A DNA stretch of 64,000 nucleotides, from NCBI RefSeq assembly GCF_039909015.1, contig NZ_CP150919.1, forward strand, positions 1,092,501 through 1,156,500. The letters run 5' to 3'. The notes beneath the pieces are model-generated. The model did not search any database, was not told the DNA's origin, and saw only the letters and a list, made by a program, of their open reading frames with translations. This DNA comes from Pseudomonas grandcourensis (GTDB lineage Bacteria; Pseudomonadota; Gammaproteobacteria; Pseudomonadales; Pseudomonadaceae). The position numbers were made by a program, and so were the translations under genes. Below, in pieces: positions 1-8,910 of the stretch (position 1 is the stretch's first letter; each line of letters starts with the position of its first letter).

Positions 1-396
1 GTCCGGCGTGCGCGGGGAAATCAGCTGCAACTGCACTTGCGGGTACTGCCGCAAAAACGCACCGATGTGGTGGCACAGCCAATAGGTGGCGAACCCCGGC
101 GCGCAGCTGACGCACAGCCGGCCGGAGATTTCCTGATCGTCGATCAACTGCCCGGCATCGAGCAGATTCAGCAGAATCCCGTGCACCTCCCGTGCATAAC
201 GCTCGCCCTGGTACGTCAGGCCAATGCCACGGCCGATCCGTTCGGTCAGGGCGAAGCCGACACATTCCTCCAGCTTGCTGATCTGGTGGCTGATGGCGCT
301 GCGGGTCAGGTTCAGTTCACGGGCCGCGACCGACACGCTGCCTGTGCGGGCAACCGCATCCAGCGCACGAAGGGCTGTCATCGAAGGAAATCGCAT
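1..396 (-). CDS. LysR-family transcriptional regulator (3' part outside window)
   Basis: Reading leftward from an ATG at 396, 132 codons stay open to the window edge. Residues 1-60 form a LysR winged helix-turn-helix: MRFPSMTALRALDAVART, then SVSVAARELNLTRSAISHQI, the pattern of the GcvA/AmpR-like branch. The start of the substrate-binding domain follows (RLCVSCAPGFATYWL). The C-terminal part lies beyond base 1. It is divergent from the amidohydrolase operon at 678, which it probably controls; an inverted repeat at 498-523 lies between them. The effector cannot be deduced. Confidence 0.9.
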   Translation of the reverse strand, partial: MRFPSMTALRALDAVARTGSVSVAARELNLTRSAISHQISKLEECVGFALTERIGRGIGLTYQGERYAREVHGILLNLLDAGQLIDDQEISGRLCVSCAPGFATYWLCHHIGAFLRQYPQVQLQLISPRTPD

Positions 397-497
397 AAAT
401 CATCCCGTTCAAAGGTGGAAGAAAGGCCTGCAGACACCGATCACCGGTGGCTTCCCATATGGTGAGGTAAATCGAACAGTCAGGCCAAAAAAAATCG

Positions 498-523
498 ATT
501 GTTGTATCGGTTGATTCAACAAT
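498..523. promoter_or_regulatory. Candidate LysR operator, inverted repeat
   Basis: A perfect 7-bp inverted repeat, ATTGTTG (498-504) and CAACAAT (517-523) with a 12-base spacer, sits in the 281-bp gap between the divergent LysR gene and the amidohydrolase operon. Partial dyads containing T-N11-A are typical LysR-family sites, so this is a reasonable binding site. The link to this regulator is inferred from position only. The rest of the gap shows no gene. Confidence 0.4.
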
Positions 524-677
524 ACTAGCGCTAATTGTCATCGGAGAGGGCCGGCCCACCACCAAAAGGCGCTGCCTGCGACATTGCCGATTGACTAGAA
601 CAACAACAGTTTTCAGGTTCCCGACCCGCCTGGCGCCCGGTGGACCTTTCAATCTCCTGAACTCAAAGGTGGCTTAC

Positions 678-2426
678 ATGGCTGAGTCCGATAACTTTTC
701 CTCTACCCATTCCGTGCAGGGGACCTATGCCGACCTGATCCTCGCCAATGGGCGTATCTACACCCAGGACCCGGCCAACCCGTGGGCCGAGGCCGTGGCC
801 ATCCGCGACGGCAAGTTGATCGGTGTCGCCAGCCTCGGCCAGATCGAGATGTTCAAGGGCCCGAACACCCGCGTGCATGACCTGCAAGGCGCGTTCTGCA
901 TGCCCGGCCTGCACGACATGCACACCCACCCCGACCTCGCACTGGCGCCGCGCTACAGCGACGACCTCGACGTCGGCATCGAAGACCCGACCCCGGAACA
1001 ACTGCGCGAAAGCATCCTCGCCTATGCCGACAGCCATCCCGGCGACGGCTGGATCTACGGTCAATACTGGGTGCGCTACACCTTCCGCGAGGCGGGTTTG
1101 ACCCCGGGTCGAGCCTGGCTCGACAGCGTCATGCCGGACCGTCCCGTGGCGCTGCTCGACCGCATGTGGGGCACCATGATGGTCAATTCCAAGGCGCTGG
1201 AACTGGCCGGGATCGATGGCAACACCTCTGACCCGCGCAATGGCTATTTCGAGCGTGACGAACTGACCGGCGAACCCACCGGCCTGATGATCGACGGCGC
1301 CTACGCGATGATCCACGCCGCCATGCCGCCGACCCCGGTCAGCGTGCTGCGCCGCGCCTATCGCGATGGCGTGCATTTCCAGAGTTCGCGCGGCGTTACG
1401 GCGAGCAAATACGTGCACGTCTGCGAGCAGCGTTTGCAGGCCCTCAAGGAACTGGACGACAGCGGCGAACTGACGGTACGCATCGAAGCGGCGATCAGTT
1501 GGCAGGACGACATTTTCCCGGTGCGTCGTCGCTGGGAACTGCTGGCCGGCGAGCGTCACTACTACCGCAGCGCACGCCTGAGTGCCAACGCGGTGAAGTT
1601 CCACTTCGATGGCACCGTCGAGCCGAAGTCTTCGTACCTGCTGACCCCATGGCCGCAGGAAAAGAGCTGGCGCGGCAAGCTCAACCTGACCCCGGAGCAC
1701 ATCACCGACATGGTGGTGGACATGGACCGCAAGGGCATCCGCGTGATTGCCCACTGCACCGGCGACGGCGCGTCGGACGTGTTCCTCGATGCCGTGGCTG
1801 AGGCCCGTCGTCGCAACGGTTTCAGCGGCGTGCGTCACCAGTGCGCCCACAGCACCTTGCTGCACCCGGGCAACCTGCCGCGCTTCAAGGAACTGAATGT
1901 CATCGCCGAGTTTTCCCCGGCCGCCTGGTACCCGACGCCGTTCGCCAGCGGTGCGCGTTCCGGCTACGGCCAGGAGCGACTCAAGCGCATCTACGATTTC
2001 AAAGGCGTGCTCGCCGCCGGTGGCACTGCGGTGATGGGCACCGACTGGCCGGTGGCGTCCATCGACCCGTGGCTGGCGCTGGAAACCATGATCACCCGGC
2101 AGAACCCGTGGAACGACGACCCGGCCTGCTTCGGCGACCCGATCAGCCTCGAACAGGCGCTGACCGTGATCACCAGCAACGGCGCCGTGGCCATGGGCCT
2201 GGAACACAGCACCGGCAGTCTGCAAACGGGCAAGGCGGCGGACCTGATCGTCATCGACCGCGACCTGTTCGCGCAACCTGCACGCAACTACATCCACAAG
2301 ACCCAGGTGCTGCTGACCTTCGTTGAAGGGCAACTGGTGTATGACCGCCATTCGACGCTGGAAGCCGTCGGCCTCAAGGCAGTGTGGCAGGGCGAACCAC
2401 CGGTTCTGGAGGGCAAGGCAGAATGA
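678..2426 (+). CDS. Amidohydrolase family protein (YtcJ/amidohydrolase-3 type)
   Basis: 582 residues. The ATG at 678 is chosen because AAAGGTGG lies just upstream; the open frame extends to 591 without a better start. The N-terminal beta domain (LILANGRIYTQDP) is followed by the metal-binding HDMHTHPD motif near residue 85, further metal ligands (IAHCTGDGA, RHQCAHSTLL) and the late TDWPVASIDPW segment, in the order of the amidohydrolase-3 (YtcJ) group. Such enzymes hydrolyse C-N bonds using one or two metals; the substrate is unknown. There is no signal peptide, so it should be cytoplasmic. Its stop overlaps the GTPase start by four bases, so the two are translationally coupled. Confidence 0.88.
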   Translation: MAESDNFSSTHSVQGTYADLILANGRIYTQDPANPWAEAVAIRDGKLIGVASLGQIEMFKGPNTRVHDLQGAFCMPGLHDMHTHPDLALAPRYSDDLDVGIEDPTPEQLRESILAYADSHPGDGWIYGQYWVRYTFREAGLTPGRAWLDSVMPDRPVALLDRMWGTMMVNSKALELAGIDGNTSDPRNGYFERDELTGEPTGLMIDGAYAMIHAAMPPTPVSVLRRAYRDGVHFQSSRGVTASKYVHVCEQRLQALKELDDSGELTVRIEAAISWQDDIFPVRRRWELLAGERHYYRSARLSANAVKFHFDGTVEPKSSYLLTPWPQEKSWRGKLNLTPEHITDMVVDMDRKGIRVIAHCTGDGASDVFLDAVAEARRRNGFSGVRHQCAHSTLLHPGNLPRFKELNVIAEFSPAAWYPTPFASGARSGYGQERLKRIYDFKGVLAAGGTAVMGTDWPVASIDPWLALETMITRQNPWNDDPACFGDPISLEQALTVITSNGAVAMGLEHSTGSLQTGKAADLIVIDRDLFAQPARNYIHKTQVLLTFVEGQLVYDRHSTLEAVGLKAVWQGEPPVLEGKAE

Positions 2427-3367
2427 CTTCCCCACGCATCGCCGTGACCGTTGTCTCGGGGTTTCTCGGCGCCGGCAAAACCACGCTACTCAACCGCATG
2501 GTGCGCCGTGCCGAAGGCAGTCGGCTGGCGGTGATCGTCAACGATTTCGGTGAGCTGAACATCGATGCAGCCATCGTCTCGGAAGTCACCGACGCGGTGT
2601 ACAGCCTGCAAAACGGCTGCATCTGCTGCACGGTGCAGGAAGACCTGCTGGCGCAACTGGGCAGCCTTGCTCAATTAGAACCACGGCTGGAGCGCATCGT
2701 CATCGAGTGCAGCGGCGTGTCCGACCCGCAGCGCATCGTGCAGACGTTGGCCTACCCGCAACTACGCAGCCAGATGCAACTGGACATGGTGATTACCGTG
2801 GTCGACGCCACCCGTCATCTGCAACTCGACGGCGAGTACGCGCGGCTGGCCCGGGCGCAGGTGGCGGCTGCCGACTTGCTGTTGTTGAACAAGACCGATC
2901 TGGTTGATGAACCGCAGTTGCAGGCGTTGCGCGAGGCGTTGGGCCTCAGGACGCGAGTGCATGAAAGCGTGCAGGCGCAGTTGCCGGATGCGCTGTGGCT
3001 CGACACCGATCTGGAGCTTGAGCCGCGCAAAGTGAAGCCGCTGACACGGGTGTCCGACGGCGATCACGGCGAGATGTTCAGCAGTTGGCTGTGGCAGAGC
3101 GACTCGGCGCTTGACGCTGAAGGTTTGCGCGGCTGGTTGCAGGCGCTGCCCAGCGATGTGTTCCGGGTCAAGGGGCTGGTGAAGCTGGCGCAGGGCAACA
3201 AGGCCCACTGGTTGCAACACGTCGGCACCCGCAGTCAGTTTCTGCCGGCCACGGATGAAGCCCAGGCCAAGACCACACGCCTGGTGTTTATCGCCCGCCG
3301 TGGTTTCGACGGCTGGGAAGCGTTGGGGCAGGGACTTGAGGCCTGCACCGTGATGGTGAGCGCATGA
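2423..3367 (+). CDS. CobW/P47K (COG0523) family GTPase, putative metal chaperone
   Basis: 314 residues from the ATG at 2423 (ATGA overlap with the amidohydrolase stop). It has the P-loop GFLGAGKTTLLN, the family-defining CICC metal-binding motif (NGCICCTVQEDLL, near residue 62), a Walker B-like IECSGVSDP, the guanine-specificity NKTD, and a C-terminal CobW_C domain with RVKGLVKLAQ. COG0523 GTPases deliver metals, often zinc, to client enzymes. Lying between two probably metal-dependent enzymes it may load one of them, but this is inference from the operon. It is coupled at its 3' end by ATGA to the aldolase gene. Confidence 0.92.
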   Translation: MTSPRIAVTVVSGFLGAGKTTLLNRMVRRAEGSRLAVIVNDFGELNIDAAIVSEVTDAVYSLQNGCICCTVQEDLLAQLGSLAQLEPRLERIVIECSGVSDPQRIVQTLAYPQLRSQMQLDMVITVVDATRHLQLDGEYARLARAQVAAADLLLLNKTDLVDEPQLQALREALGLRTRVHESVQAQLPDALWLDTDLELEPRKVKPLTRVSDGDHGEMFSSWLWQSDSALDAEGLRGWLQALPSDVFRVKGLVKLAQGNKAHWLQHVGTRSQFLPATDEAQAKTTRLVFIARRGFDGWEALGQGLEACTVMVSA

Positions 3368-4119
3368 CTGCGACCGAACAACGTTTGCGTGAAGAACTGG
3401 CCGCCTGTTATCGACTGGTGGCGCACTTTCGCATGACCGATTTGATCTTCACCCACATCTCGGTGCGCATTCCGGGGCCGGAGCATCACTTTCTGATCAA
3501 CCCTTACGGGCTGATGTTCGATGAGATCACTGCGTCTAACCTGGTGAAGATCGACCTCGATGGTCACGCCGTGGAGCCGTCGCCGTACCCGGTGAATCCG
3601 GCCGGTTTCGTGATTCACAGCGCGATCCACGGCGCCCGTGAAGATGCGCAATGCGTGTTGCACACTCACACCAAGTCCGGGTGCGCGGTGGCGGCTTTGA
3701 AGTGCGGGCTATTGCCGGTGAACCAGATTTCCATGGAGTTCTACGGGCGGGTCGCTTACCACGACTACGAGGGCGTGGCGCTGGACTTGAGCGAGCAGCA
3801 ACGGCTGGTGGCGGACCTGGGTGACAAATCGGTACTGATGCTGCGCAACCATGGTTTGCTGACCGTCGGCGAGACCGTGAGCCAGGCGTTCTTGCGCATG
3901 TACTACCTGGAAAAAGCCTGTGAGATTCAGTTGGCCGCGCAGGCCGCCGGTGAAGTTGTTCTGCCGTCGCACGAGGTTTGCGTGCACACCGAACGGCAGT
4001 TCAATGATCCGGGGCGGCCGTTGGAGGAGGGGGAGCTGAGTGATCCGGATGCCATGCAGCTGGCCTGGGCGGCGTTGTTGAGAATGCTGGATCGAGTGGC
4101 TCCCGGGTATCGGGACTGA
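3364..4119 (+). CDS. Class II aldolase/adducin family protein
   Basis: 251 residues, start overlapping the GTPase stop (ATGA at 3364-3367). It shows the class II aldolase/adducin fold landmarks: DLIFTHISVRIPG, LINPYGLMFDEITASNLVKID, the zinc-binding HTHTKSG near residue 100, MEFYGRVAYHDYEG, and LMLRNHGLLTVGET carrying a third histidine ligand. Family members are zinc-dependent aldolases, epimerases or decarboxylases, and this one is of the generic aldolase/adducin group, not clearly FucA or AraD. It is the last gene of the operon. With the amidohydrolase it suggests catabolism of an amide- or ring-containing compound to a hydroxy-acid split by aldol cleavage; the substrate is unknown. Confidence 0.88.
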   Translation: MTATEQRLREELAACYRLVAHFRMTDLIFTHISVRIPGPEHHFLINPYGLMFDEITASNLVKIDLDGHAVEPSPYPVNPAGFVIHSAIHGAREDAQCVLHTHTKSGCAVAALKCGLLPVNQISMEFYGRVAYHDYEGVALDLSEQQRLVADLGDKSVLMLRNHGLLTVGETVSQAFLRMYYLEKACEIQLAAQAAGEVVLPSHEVCVHTERQFNDPGRPLEEGELSDPDAMQLAWAALLRMLDRVAPGYRD

Positions 4120-4173
4120 TCCAGGCTCTCGGTTGTTGGGGCTACCGTCATCGCGAGCAGGCGCCTCGGACTG

Positions 4174-5694
4174 TCAGGCCTGTCGCGGTGTATTCAGGTT
4201 CATCGACCGCACCGCCAACGCAGACGCTGTCTCTTCATCAATCGGCAACGAAAACCGGAATGTCGCCCCGCGCCCCGGCACATCGATCAACTGAATCTCG
4301 CGCCCATGCAATTGCAGGATGCGATGCACAATCCGTAGCCCCAACCCGCCATCACGCCGTGCGCCGCCGATATTGAACGGGCGCAGGAACAACCCTTCGC
4401 GCAGTTCCGGGGCGATGCCGGGGCCGGTATCGCTGACCGTGACTTCGATGAAGGAGCCTTGCGGGCGCAGGCCCAGTTCGACCTCACCCCCCGGTGGGCT
4501 ATGGCGCAGGGCGTTGTCGAACAGGTTGGTCAGCACTCGCTCGATCAACCCGAGGTCCGCGCAGGCCGCCGAGGCATTGGGCGCGAAGGTGGCCTTGAGT
4601 TCGACCTTGCGCGCTTCGGCGGTGAGTTCGAATTTCTGGAAGATGTCCTGGGCCAGGTCGGTCAGGGAAAAGCGTTCCAGCACCGGCTGCACAAAACCAT
4701 GTTCCAGCCGCACCAGTTCCAGCAGCGACTGCGCCAGACCACCCACCTTGCGGCTCTGGTCCAGCGCAATGCCCAGATAACGACGGCGGTCGGCAGGGGA
4801 CAGCGTGGCGTCCTTGAGCGACAGGGTTTCCAGATAACCGTGCAACGAGGCCAGCGGGGTGCGCAAGTCGTGGGAGATGTTCGCCACCAGTTCGCGGCGC
4901 TCCTGATCCTGGCGGGTCAACGAACGCCATTGTTCGCCCAGGCGTGCCTGCATCTGCCGGAACGCGGCATCGAGCACAGCGATTTCATCGTGGCTGGCGG
5001 CTTTTTCCACCGCGACGGGCAGGGCCGGTGTGACCGGAGCGCCATCGATGTCGAACTGGCTGACGGTTTCAGTCAGGCGGCGCAACGGCCGGGTAATCAG
5101 GGCAAACGCCGTGAGACCGGCAATCAGGCACAGCAGCGCCACCAGGCCGATGGACAACAACGCTGTGTTGAGCGCCGCGCTGGTCGCACCGCGTTCGGCC
5201 AGGCGGTCGTGATCCTCGCCGAGCAACACCACGTAGAGATAACCGGCCGGCTTGCCATCGACCTTCAGAGGTGCCGCGCTGAACACCTTGCGCGCATCGA
5301 CGCTGCGCGGGTCGTCGCCGAGAATCGGCAGGGCATCGCCCCGCAACAGGCGCTGGATCGGCGCCAGGTCGATCCGCTCACGACGGATCCGGCCCTCGGG
5401 CGCGGCGCTGCCGACAATCTTGCCGGTGGAATCGAGCAGGTACACCTCGACGCTCGGGTTGACCTGCATCAGTTTGCTGAACAGGTCACGTACGGCATTG
5501 GGCATCAGGCCCTGGGTGTCCATCAGCACCGTGTCACTGGCGATGTGCTGCGCCAGGTCCCGGGACAAACCTTGCACCACTTCCTGTTCATGCATCTGGT
5601 TGGAGCGCACCTGCAACCACGCCGACGTGCCGCAGCACACCAGCAGCAGCACGGCGAACACCAGGGACAGGCGTTGCGTCAGGGTCAGCCTCAT
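4174..5694 (-). CDS. Sensor histidine kinase (HAMP-HisKA-HATPase)
   Basis: 506 residues. The ATG at 5694 is preferred because it overlaps the response-regulator stop by four bases; the longer frame upstream is only the regulator's shadow. Order: TM1 at about residues 8-27, a periplasmic sensor of about 160 residues, TM2 near 190-215 (LLSIGLVALLCLIAGLTAFA), HAMP, HisKA with the phospho-acceptor H-box ELVANISHDLRTPLASLHGY, then HATPase with N-box FDNALRHSPPGG and G-boxes DTGPGIAPE and DGGLGLRIV. It faces away from the msrB operon, so control of that repair system by this pair is possible. The signal is unknown. Confidence 0.93.
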   Translation of the reverse strand: MRLTLTQRLSLVFAVLLLVCCGTSAWLQVRSNQMHEQEVVQGLSRDLAQHIASDTVLMDTQGLMPNAVRDLFSKLMQVNPSVEVYLLDSTGKIVGSAAPEGRIRRERIDLAPIQRLLRGDALPILGDDPRSVDARKVFSAAPLKVDGKPAGYLYVVLLGEDHDRLAERGATSAALNTALLSIGLVALLCLIAGLTAFALITRPLRRLTETVSQFDIDGAPVTPALPVAVEKAASHDEIAVLDAAFRQMQARLGEQWRSLTRQDQERRELVANISHDLRTPLASLHGYLETLSLKDATLSPADRRRYLGIALDQSRKVGGLAQSLLELVRLEHGFVQPVLERFSLTDLAQDIFQKFELTAEARKVELKATFAPNASAACADLGLIERVLTNLFDNALRHSPPGGEVELGLRPQGSFIEVTVSDTGPGIAPELREGLFLRPFNIGGARRDGGLGLRIVHRILQLHGREIQLIDVPGRGATFRFSLPIDEETASALAVRSMNLNTPRQA

Positions 5695-6410
5695 GGCTGC
5701 GGCTCCTCGCCTGTGGCGAATTTGTAGCCGCGGCCCCAGACCGTGAGGATGCGCACCGGTTGCGCCGGGTCGGCCTCGATCTTGGCGCGCAGGCGGTTGA
5801 TGTGGGTGTTGACCGTGTGCTCGTAGCCTTCGTGGCTGTAGCCCCACACGGCATTGAGCAGGTCCATGCGTGAAAACACCTTGCCGGGCTGGCGGGCGAA
5901 GAAATACAGCAAGTCGAATTCCCGGGGCGTGAGATCCAGGCGCCGTCCGTCGAGGGACACTTCGCGGGTGATCGGGTCGATGGCCAGACCGTCGGTGAGC
6001 AGGCTGCCGGCGTCCATCTTCAGGTTGCGCGCCATGGCATCGACCCGGCGCAGCAACGCCTTGACCCGGGCCACCAGTTCTAGCATGGAAAAGGGCTTGG
6101 CCAGATAGTCGTCGGCACCCAGCTCCAGGCCGAGAATCCGGTGCACTTCGCTGGAGCGTGCGCTGGTGATGATGATCGGCGTATAGCGGGCCATGGCCCG
6201 GGCGCGACGGCAGATTTCCAGGCCGTCGACACCGGGCAGCATCAGGTCGAGGACCAGTGCGTCCCAGTTGCCCTGTTGCAGCAGGCGCATGCCCTCATCG
6301 CCATCGGCGCTGTGTACCACCTCGAACTGCTCATCGCGAAGATGCAGGCAGATCAGGTCGGCGATATGCATATCGTCCTCGACCACCAGGACGCGTTTGG
6401 TCTGTTCCAT
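5691..6410 (-). CDS. OmpR/PhoB-family response regulator
   Basis: 239 residues. The ATG at 6410 has GAAGGA nine bases upstream; a TTG three codons earlier is too close to that site. The receiver domain has the acidic pair EDD near residue 13, the phospho-acceptor aspartate in DALVLDLMLPGVDGLE, the T/S of IIITSARSS and the lysine in DYLAKPFS. A trans_reg_C winged helix follows, with DLTPREFDLLYFFARQPGKVF, VWGYSHEGYEHTVNTHINRLR and VWGRGYKF. Translationally coupled to the kinase. Divergent from msrB with a 151-bp gap. Confidence 0.95.
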   Translation of the reverse strand: MEQTKRVLVVEDDMHIADLICLHLRDEQFEVVHSADGDEGMRLLQQGNWDALVLDLMLPGVDGLEICRRARAMARYTPIIITSARSSEVHRILGLELGADDYLAKPFSMLELVARVKALLRRVDAMARNLKMDAGSLLTDGLAIDPITREVSLDGRRLDLTPREFDLLYFFARQPGKVFSRMDLLNAVWGYSHEGYEHTVNTHINRLRAKIEADPAQPVRILTVWGRGYKFATGEEPQP

Positions 6411-6561
6411 ACAGCTCAATCCTTCGGCGCAATGGGCGCATTGTGCGGGTTTTTCGGGGTCTGAGTTATCACGAATTGTTTAACTTCCCGTGAGGATTTG
6501 GCGATCACCCAAAGCCTAGGCTGTGTTCCATGAAACACCCCTGGATTTTTTGGAGACGAGC
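6411..6561. promoter_or_regulatory. Divergent control region between the response regulator and msrB
   Basis: 151 bp without a gene, AT-richer than the flanks. TCACG (6469-6473) and CGTGA (6489-6493) form a short inverted repeat that could be a regulator site. A TGGAG Shine-Dalgarno lies just before the msrB ATG. No promoter boxes can be assigned with certainty. Confidence 0.35.
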
Positions 6562-7080
6562 ATGTTTTCACGACGGCAATTTCTTCTAGTGAGCGGCGGA
6601 CTGGGGGTGGCAACCCTGGCGATCGGCCTGTTGCCGAAGTTTTCCACAGGCAGCGCATTAATCAGCGAGGCCAGCGCAGCGGAGGCATTTGAAGTGACCC
6701 ACAGTGACAAAGAATGGCACGCCATCCTCAGTGACGAGCAGTACGACATCCTGCGCGAAGAGGGCACCGAACGGGCCTATAGCAGCCCGCTGAACAACGA
6801 GCACCGCGATGGCACCTTCGCCTGTGCCGGTTGCGACCTGCCGCTGTTTTCCTCGGCGACCAAGTTCGACAGCCGCACCGGTTGGCCGAGTTTCTGGGCG
6901 CCGCTGGACAAGGCCGTGGCCACCCGCCAGGACCGTGCGTTCGGCATGGTCCGCGAAGAGGTTCACTGCCGGCGTTGCGGCGGGCATCTGGGGCATGTTT
7001 TCGACGACGGCCCGAAACCCACCGGCCTGCGTTACTGCATGAACGGCCTGGCGATGAAATTCGTGCCCAAGACGGTGTGA
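6562..7080 (+). CDS. msrB: Exported peptide-methionine (R)-S-oxide reductase MsrB
   Basis: 172 residues. It begins with a twin-arginine-type signal, MFSRRQFLLVSGGLGVATLA, and a likely AXA site at SEASAAEAF near residue 45, so the enzyme should act in the periplasm; most MsrB proteins are cytosolic. The SelR domain has the zinc-binding CAGC and CRRCGG pairs, the substrate-site GWPSFW, HLGHVFDDGP and the catalytic cysteine in RYCMNGLAM near residue 157. MsrB reduces the R-epimer of methionine sulfoxide in proteins. It is followed by a DipZ-like electron carrier and an exported MsrA, together a full oxidative-repair set. Confidence 0.93.
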   Translation: MFSRRQFLLVSGGLGVATLAIGLLPKFSTGSALISEASAAEAFEVTHSDKEWHAILSDEQYDILREEGTERAYSSPLNNEHRDGTFACAGCDLPLFSSATKFDSRTGWPSFWAPLDKAVATRQDRAFGMVREEVHCRRCGGHLGHVFDDGPKPTGLRYCMNGLAMKFVPKTV

Positions 7081-7113
7081 TTCCCTTCCACTCACTTTTT
7101 GCAGGTAATCGCC

Positions 7114-8880
7114 ATGTGGCTGCTGGTCCTCGCTTATCTCGGTGGTGTGCTGACGATTGTCAGCCCGTGCATTCTGCCGGTGTTGCCGTTTGTCTTCGCC
7201 CGCACCGGGCAACCCTTCGTCAAAAGCGGATTGCCGCTGCTGGTGGGCATGGCGCTGACGTTCGCGCTGGTTGCCACGTTGGCGGCGGTGGGCGGTGGCT
7301 GGGTGGTGCAGCTCAACCAGTACGGGCGCTGGCTGGCGCTGGTGTTCGTGGCGTTGTTCGGTCTGACGTTGTTGCTGCCGCAATTGGCTGAACGCCTGAC
7401 CCGGCCGCTGGTGGCGGCGGGCAGTCGTTTGACGGAGGCGGCGGGCGCCGACGCGCGGCCACGTCCTGGAGCTTCGTTCCTGATTGGCGTGGCCACCGGC
7501 CTGTTGTGGGCGCCCTGCGCCGGGCCGATCCTGGGCCTGCTGTTGACTGGTGCAGCATTGCAAGGCGCCAGCATTCAAACCACCTTTTTGCTGTTGGCCT
7601 ATGCCGCCGGTGCTGCCACGTCCCTCGCGCTGGCCTTGTTGCTGGGCGGCAAAGTCTTCAGCGCGATGAAGCGCTCGATTGGTGCCGGCGAATGGGTACG
7701 TCGCGGTCTCGGCGCGGCGATGCTGGCCGGCGTGGCGGCGATTGCCCTGGGGCTGGATACCGGCGTTCTGGCTCGGTTTTCCACGGCGTCGACCGGCGGA
7801 ATCGAGCAAGCGTTGGTGGAGAAACTAAGCGGCAAGTCGCCGCGTAACAGCGCGGCGCCGAATACGATCGCCGAGGGTGCGGTGCAAGTGGCTGACAAAA
7901 CCCCCGGCACCTTGCCGGTCGAAGACAACCTGCCGCCCCTCGACGGCGCCGTGCAATGGCTCAACTCGCCACCCCTCGATGCGCAGGCCTTGAAAGGCAA
8001 GGTGGTGCTGGTGGATTTCTGGACCTACTCCTGCATCAACTGCCTGCGTTCGCTGCCCTATGTGAAGGCCTGGGCCGAAAAGTATCGTGATCAGGGCCTG
8101 GTGGTGATCGGCGTGCATGCGCCGGAGTTTGCCTTCGAGCGTAACGTCAACAACGTCACCAAGGCCATGAAAGACCTGGGCATCACCTACCCGGTGGCCA
8201 TCGACAACGAGTTCAAGATCTGGCGCGCCTTCAACAACGAGTACTGGCCGGCGCATTACTTTGCCGATGCCCAGGGACGCATTCGTTATCACCACTTCGG
8301 CGAAGGCGCGTACGACGAGTCGGAGCGGGTCATCCAGCAATTGCTGCGCGAGGCGGGGGCGGCCAAGGTCGCCGATGGACTGATCAGTGCGCAGGCCGAC
8401 GGCGTGCAAATGGCTCCGGACAGCGACGCCGTGCAGTCGCCGGAAACCTATGTCGGCTACCAGCGCGCGGAACACTTCGTGCCGGAAACCGCGCTGGTGC
8501 CGGACAAGGTCGCGGCCTACAACCCACCGGCGCAACTGGCCCTCAACGACTGGAGCCTGGGCGGCCAGTGGCATGTCGGCTCGGAGCGGGCCACCGCCAG
8601 CGCACCGGCCAGTCGCATCGTCTATCGCTTCCACGCCCGTGATCTGCATTTGGTGCTCGGCCCTGGCGCCGATGGCAAGCCGGTGCGCTTCAAGGTGCTG
8701 ATCGACGGCAAGGCCCCCGGTGATGCCCACGGTATGGACGTGGCACCCGATGGCAGCGGCACCGTGACCGACCAGCGCTTATATCAACTGGTGCGCCAGA
8801 GCGACGGCGTGACCGACCGGACTTTCAGTATCGAGTTTCTTGATCCGGGTGCGTCGGCTTACGCCTTCACCTTCGGCTGA
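7114..8880 (+). CDS. DipZ-like protein: CcdA membrane domain fused to a thioredoxin domain
   Basis: 588 residues from the ATG at 7114, with AGG eleven bases upstream. Residues 1-230 are a CcdA/DsbD-type membrane domain of about six helices carrying paired cysteines (VSPCILPVLPF and LWAPCAGPILG). Residues about 270-420 are a periplasmic TlpA-like thioredoxin domain with active site CINC (WTYSCINCLRSLP) and the VVIGVHAPEF segment. Residues about 440-588 resemble the beta-rich C-terminal domain of DipZ proteins (HVGSERATA, FHARDLHLVLGP). It should move electrons from cytosolic thioredoxin across the inner membrane, most likely to the neighbouring MsrB and MsrA; partner choice is inferred from context. 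Confidence 0.9.
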   Translation: MWLLVLAYLGGVLTIVSPCILPVLPFVFARTGQPFVKSGLPLLVGMALTFALVATLAAVGGGWVVQLNQYGRWLALVFVALFGLTLLLPQLAERLTRPLVAAGSRLTEAAGADARPRPGASFLIGVATGLLWAPCAGPILGLLLTGAALQGASIQTTFLLLAYAAGAATSLALALLLGGKVFSAMKRSIGAGEWVRRGLGAAMLAGVAAIALGLDTGVLARFSTASTGGIEQALVEKLSGKSPRNSAAPNTIAEGAVQVADKTPGTLPVEDNLPPLDGAVQWLNSPPLDAQALKGKVVLVDFWTYSCINCLRSLPYVKAWAEKYRDQGLVVIGVHAPEFAFERNVNNVTKAMKDLGITYPVAIDNEFKIWRAFNNEYWPAHYFADAQGRIRYHHFGEGAYDESERVIQQLLREAGAAKVADGLISAQADGVQMAPDSDAVQSPETYVGYQRAEHFVPETALVPDKVAAYNPPAQLALNDWSLGGQWHVGSERATASAPASRIVYRFHARDLHLVLGPGADGKPVRFKVLIDGKAPGDAHGMDVAPDGSGTVTDQRLYQLVRQSDGVTDRTFSIEFLDPGASAYAFTFG

Positions 8881-8910
8881 TTACTTTCCAACGCTTCAGG
8901 AGTTCGCCCC

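Noticed and set aside
663..2435. 590-codon - strand frame opposite the amidohydrolase
   Set aside because: Shadow frame; amidohydrolase motifs are on the + strand.
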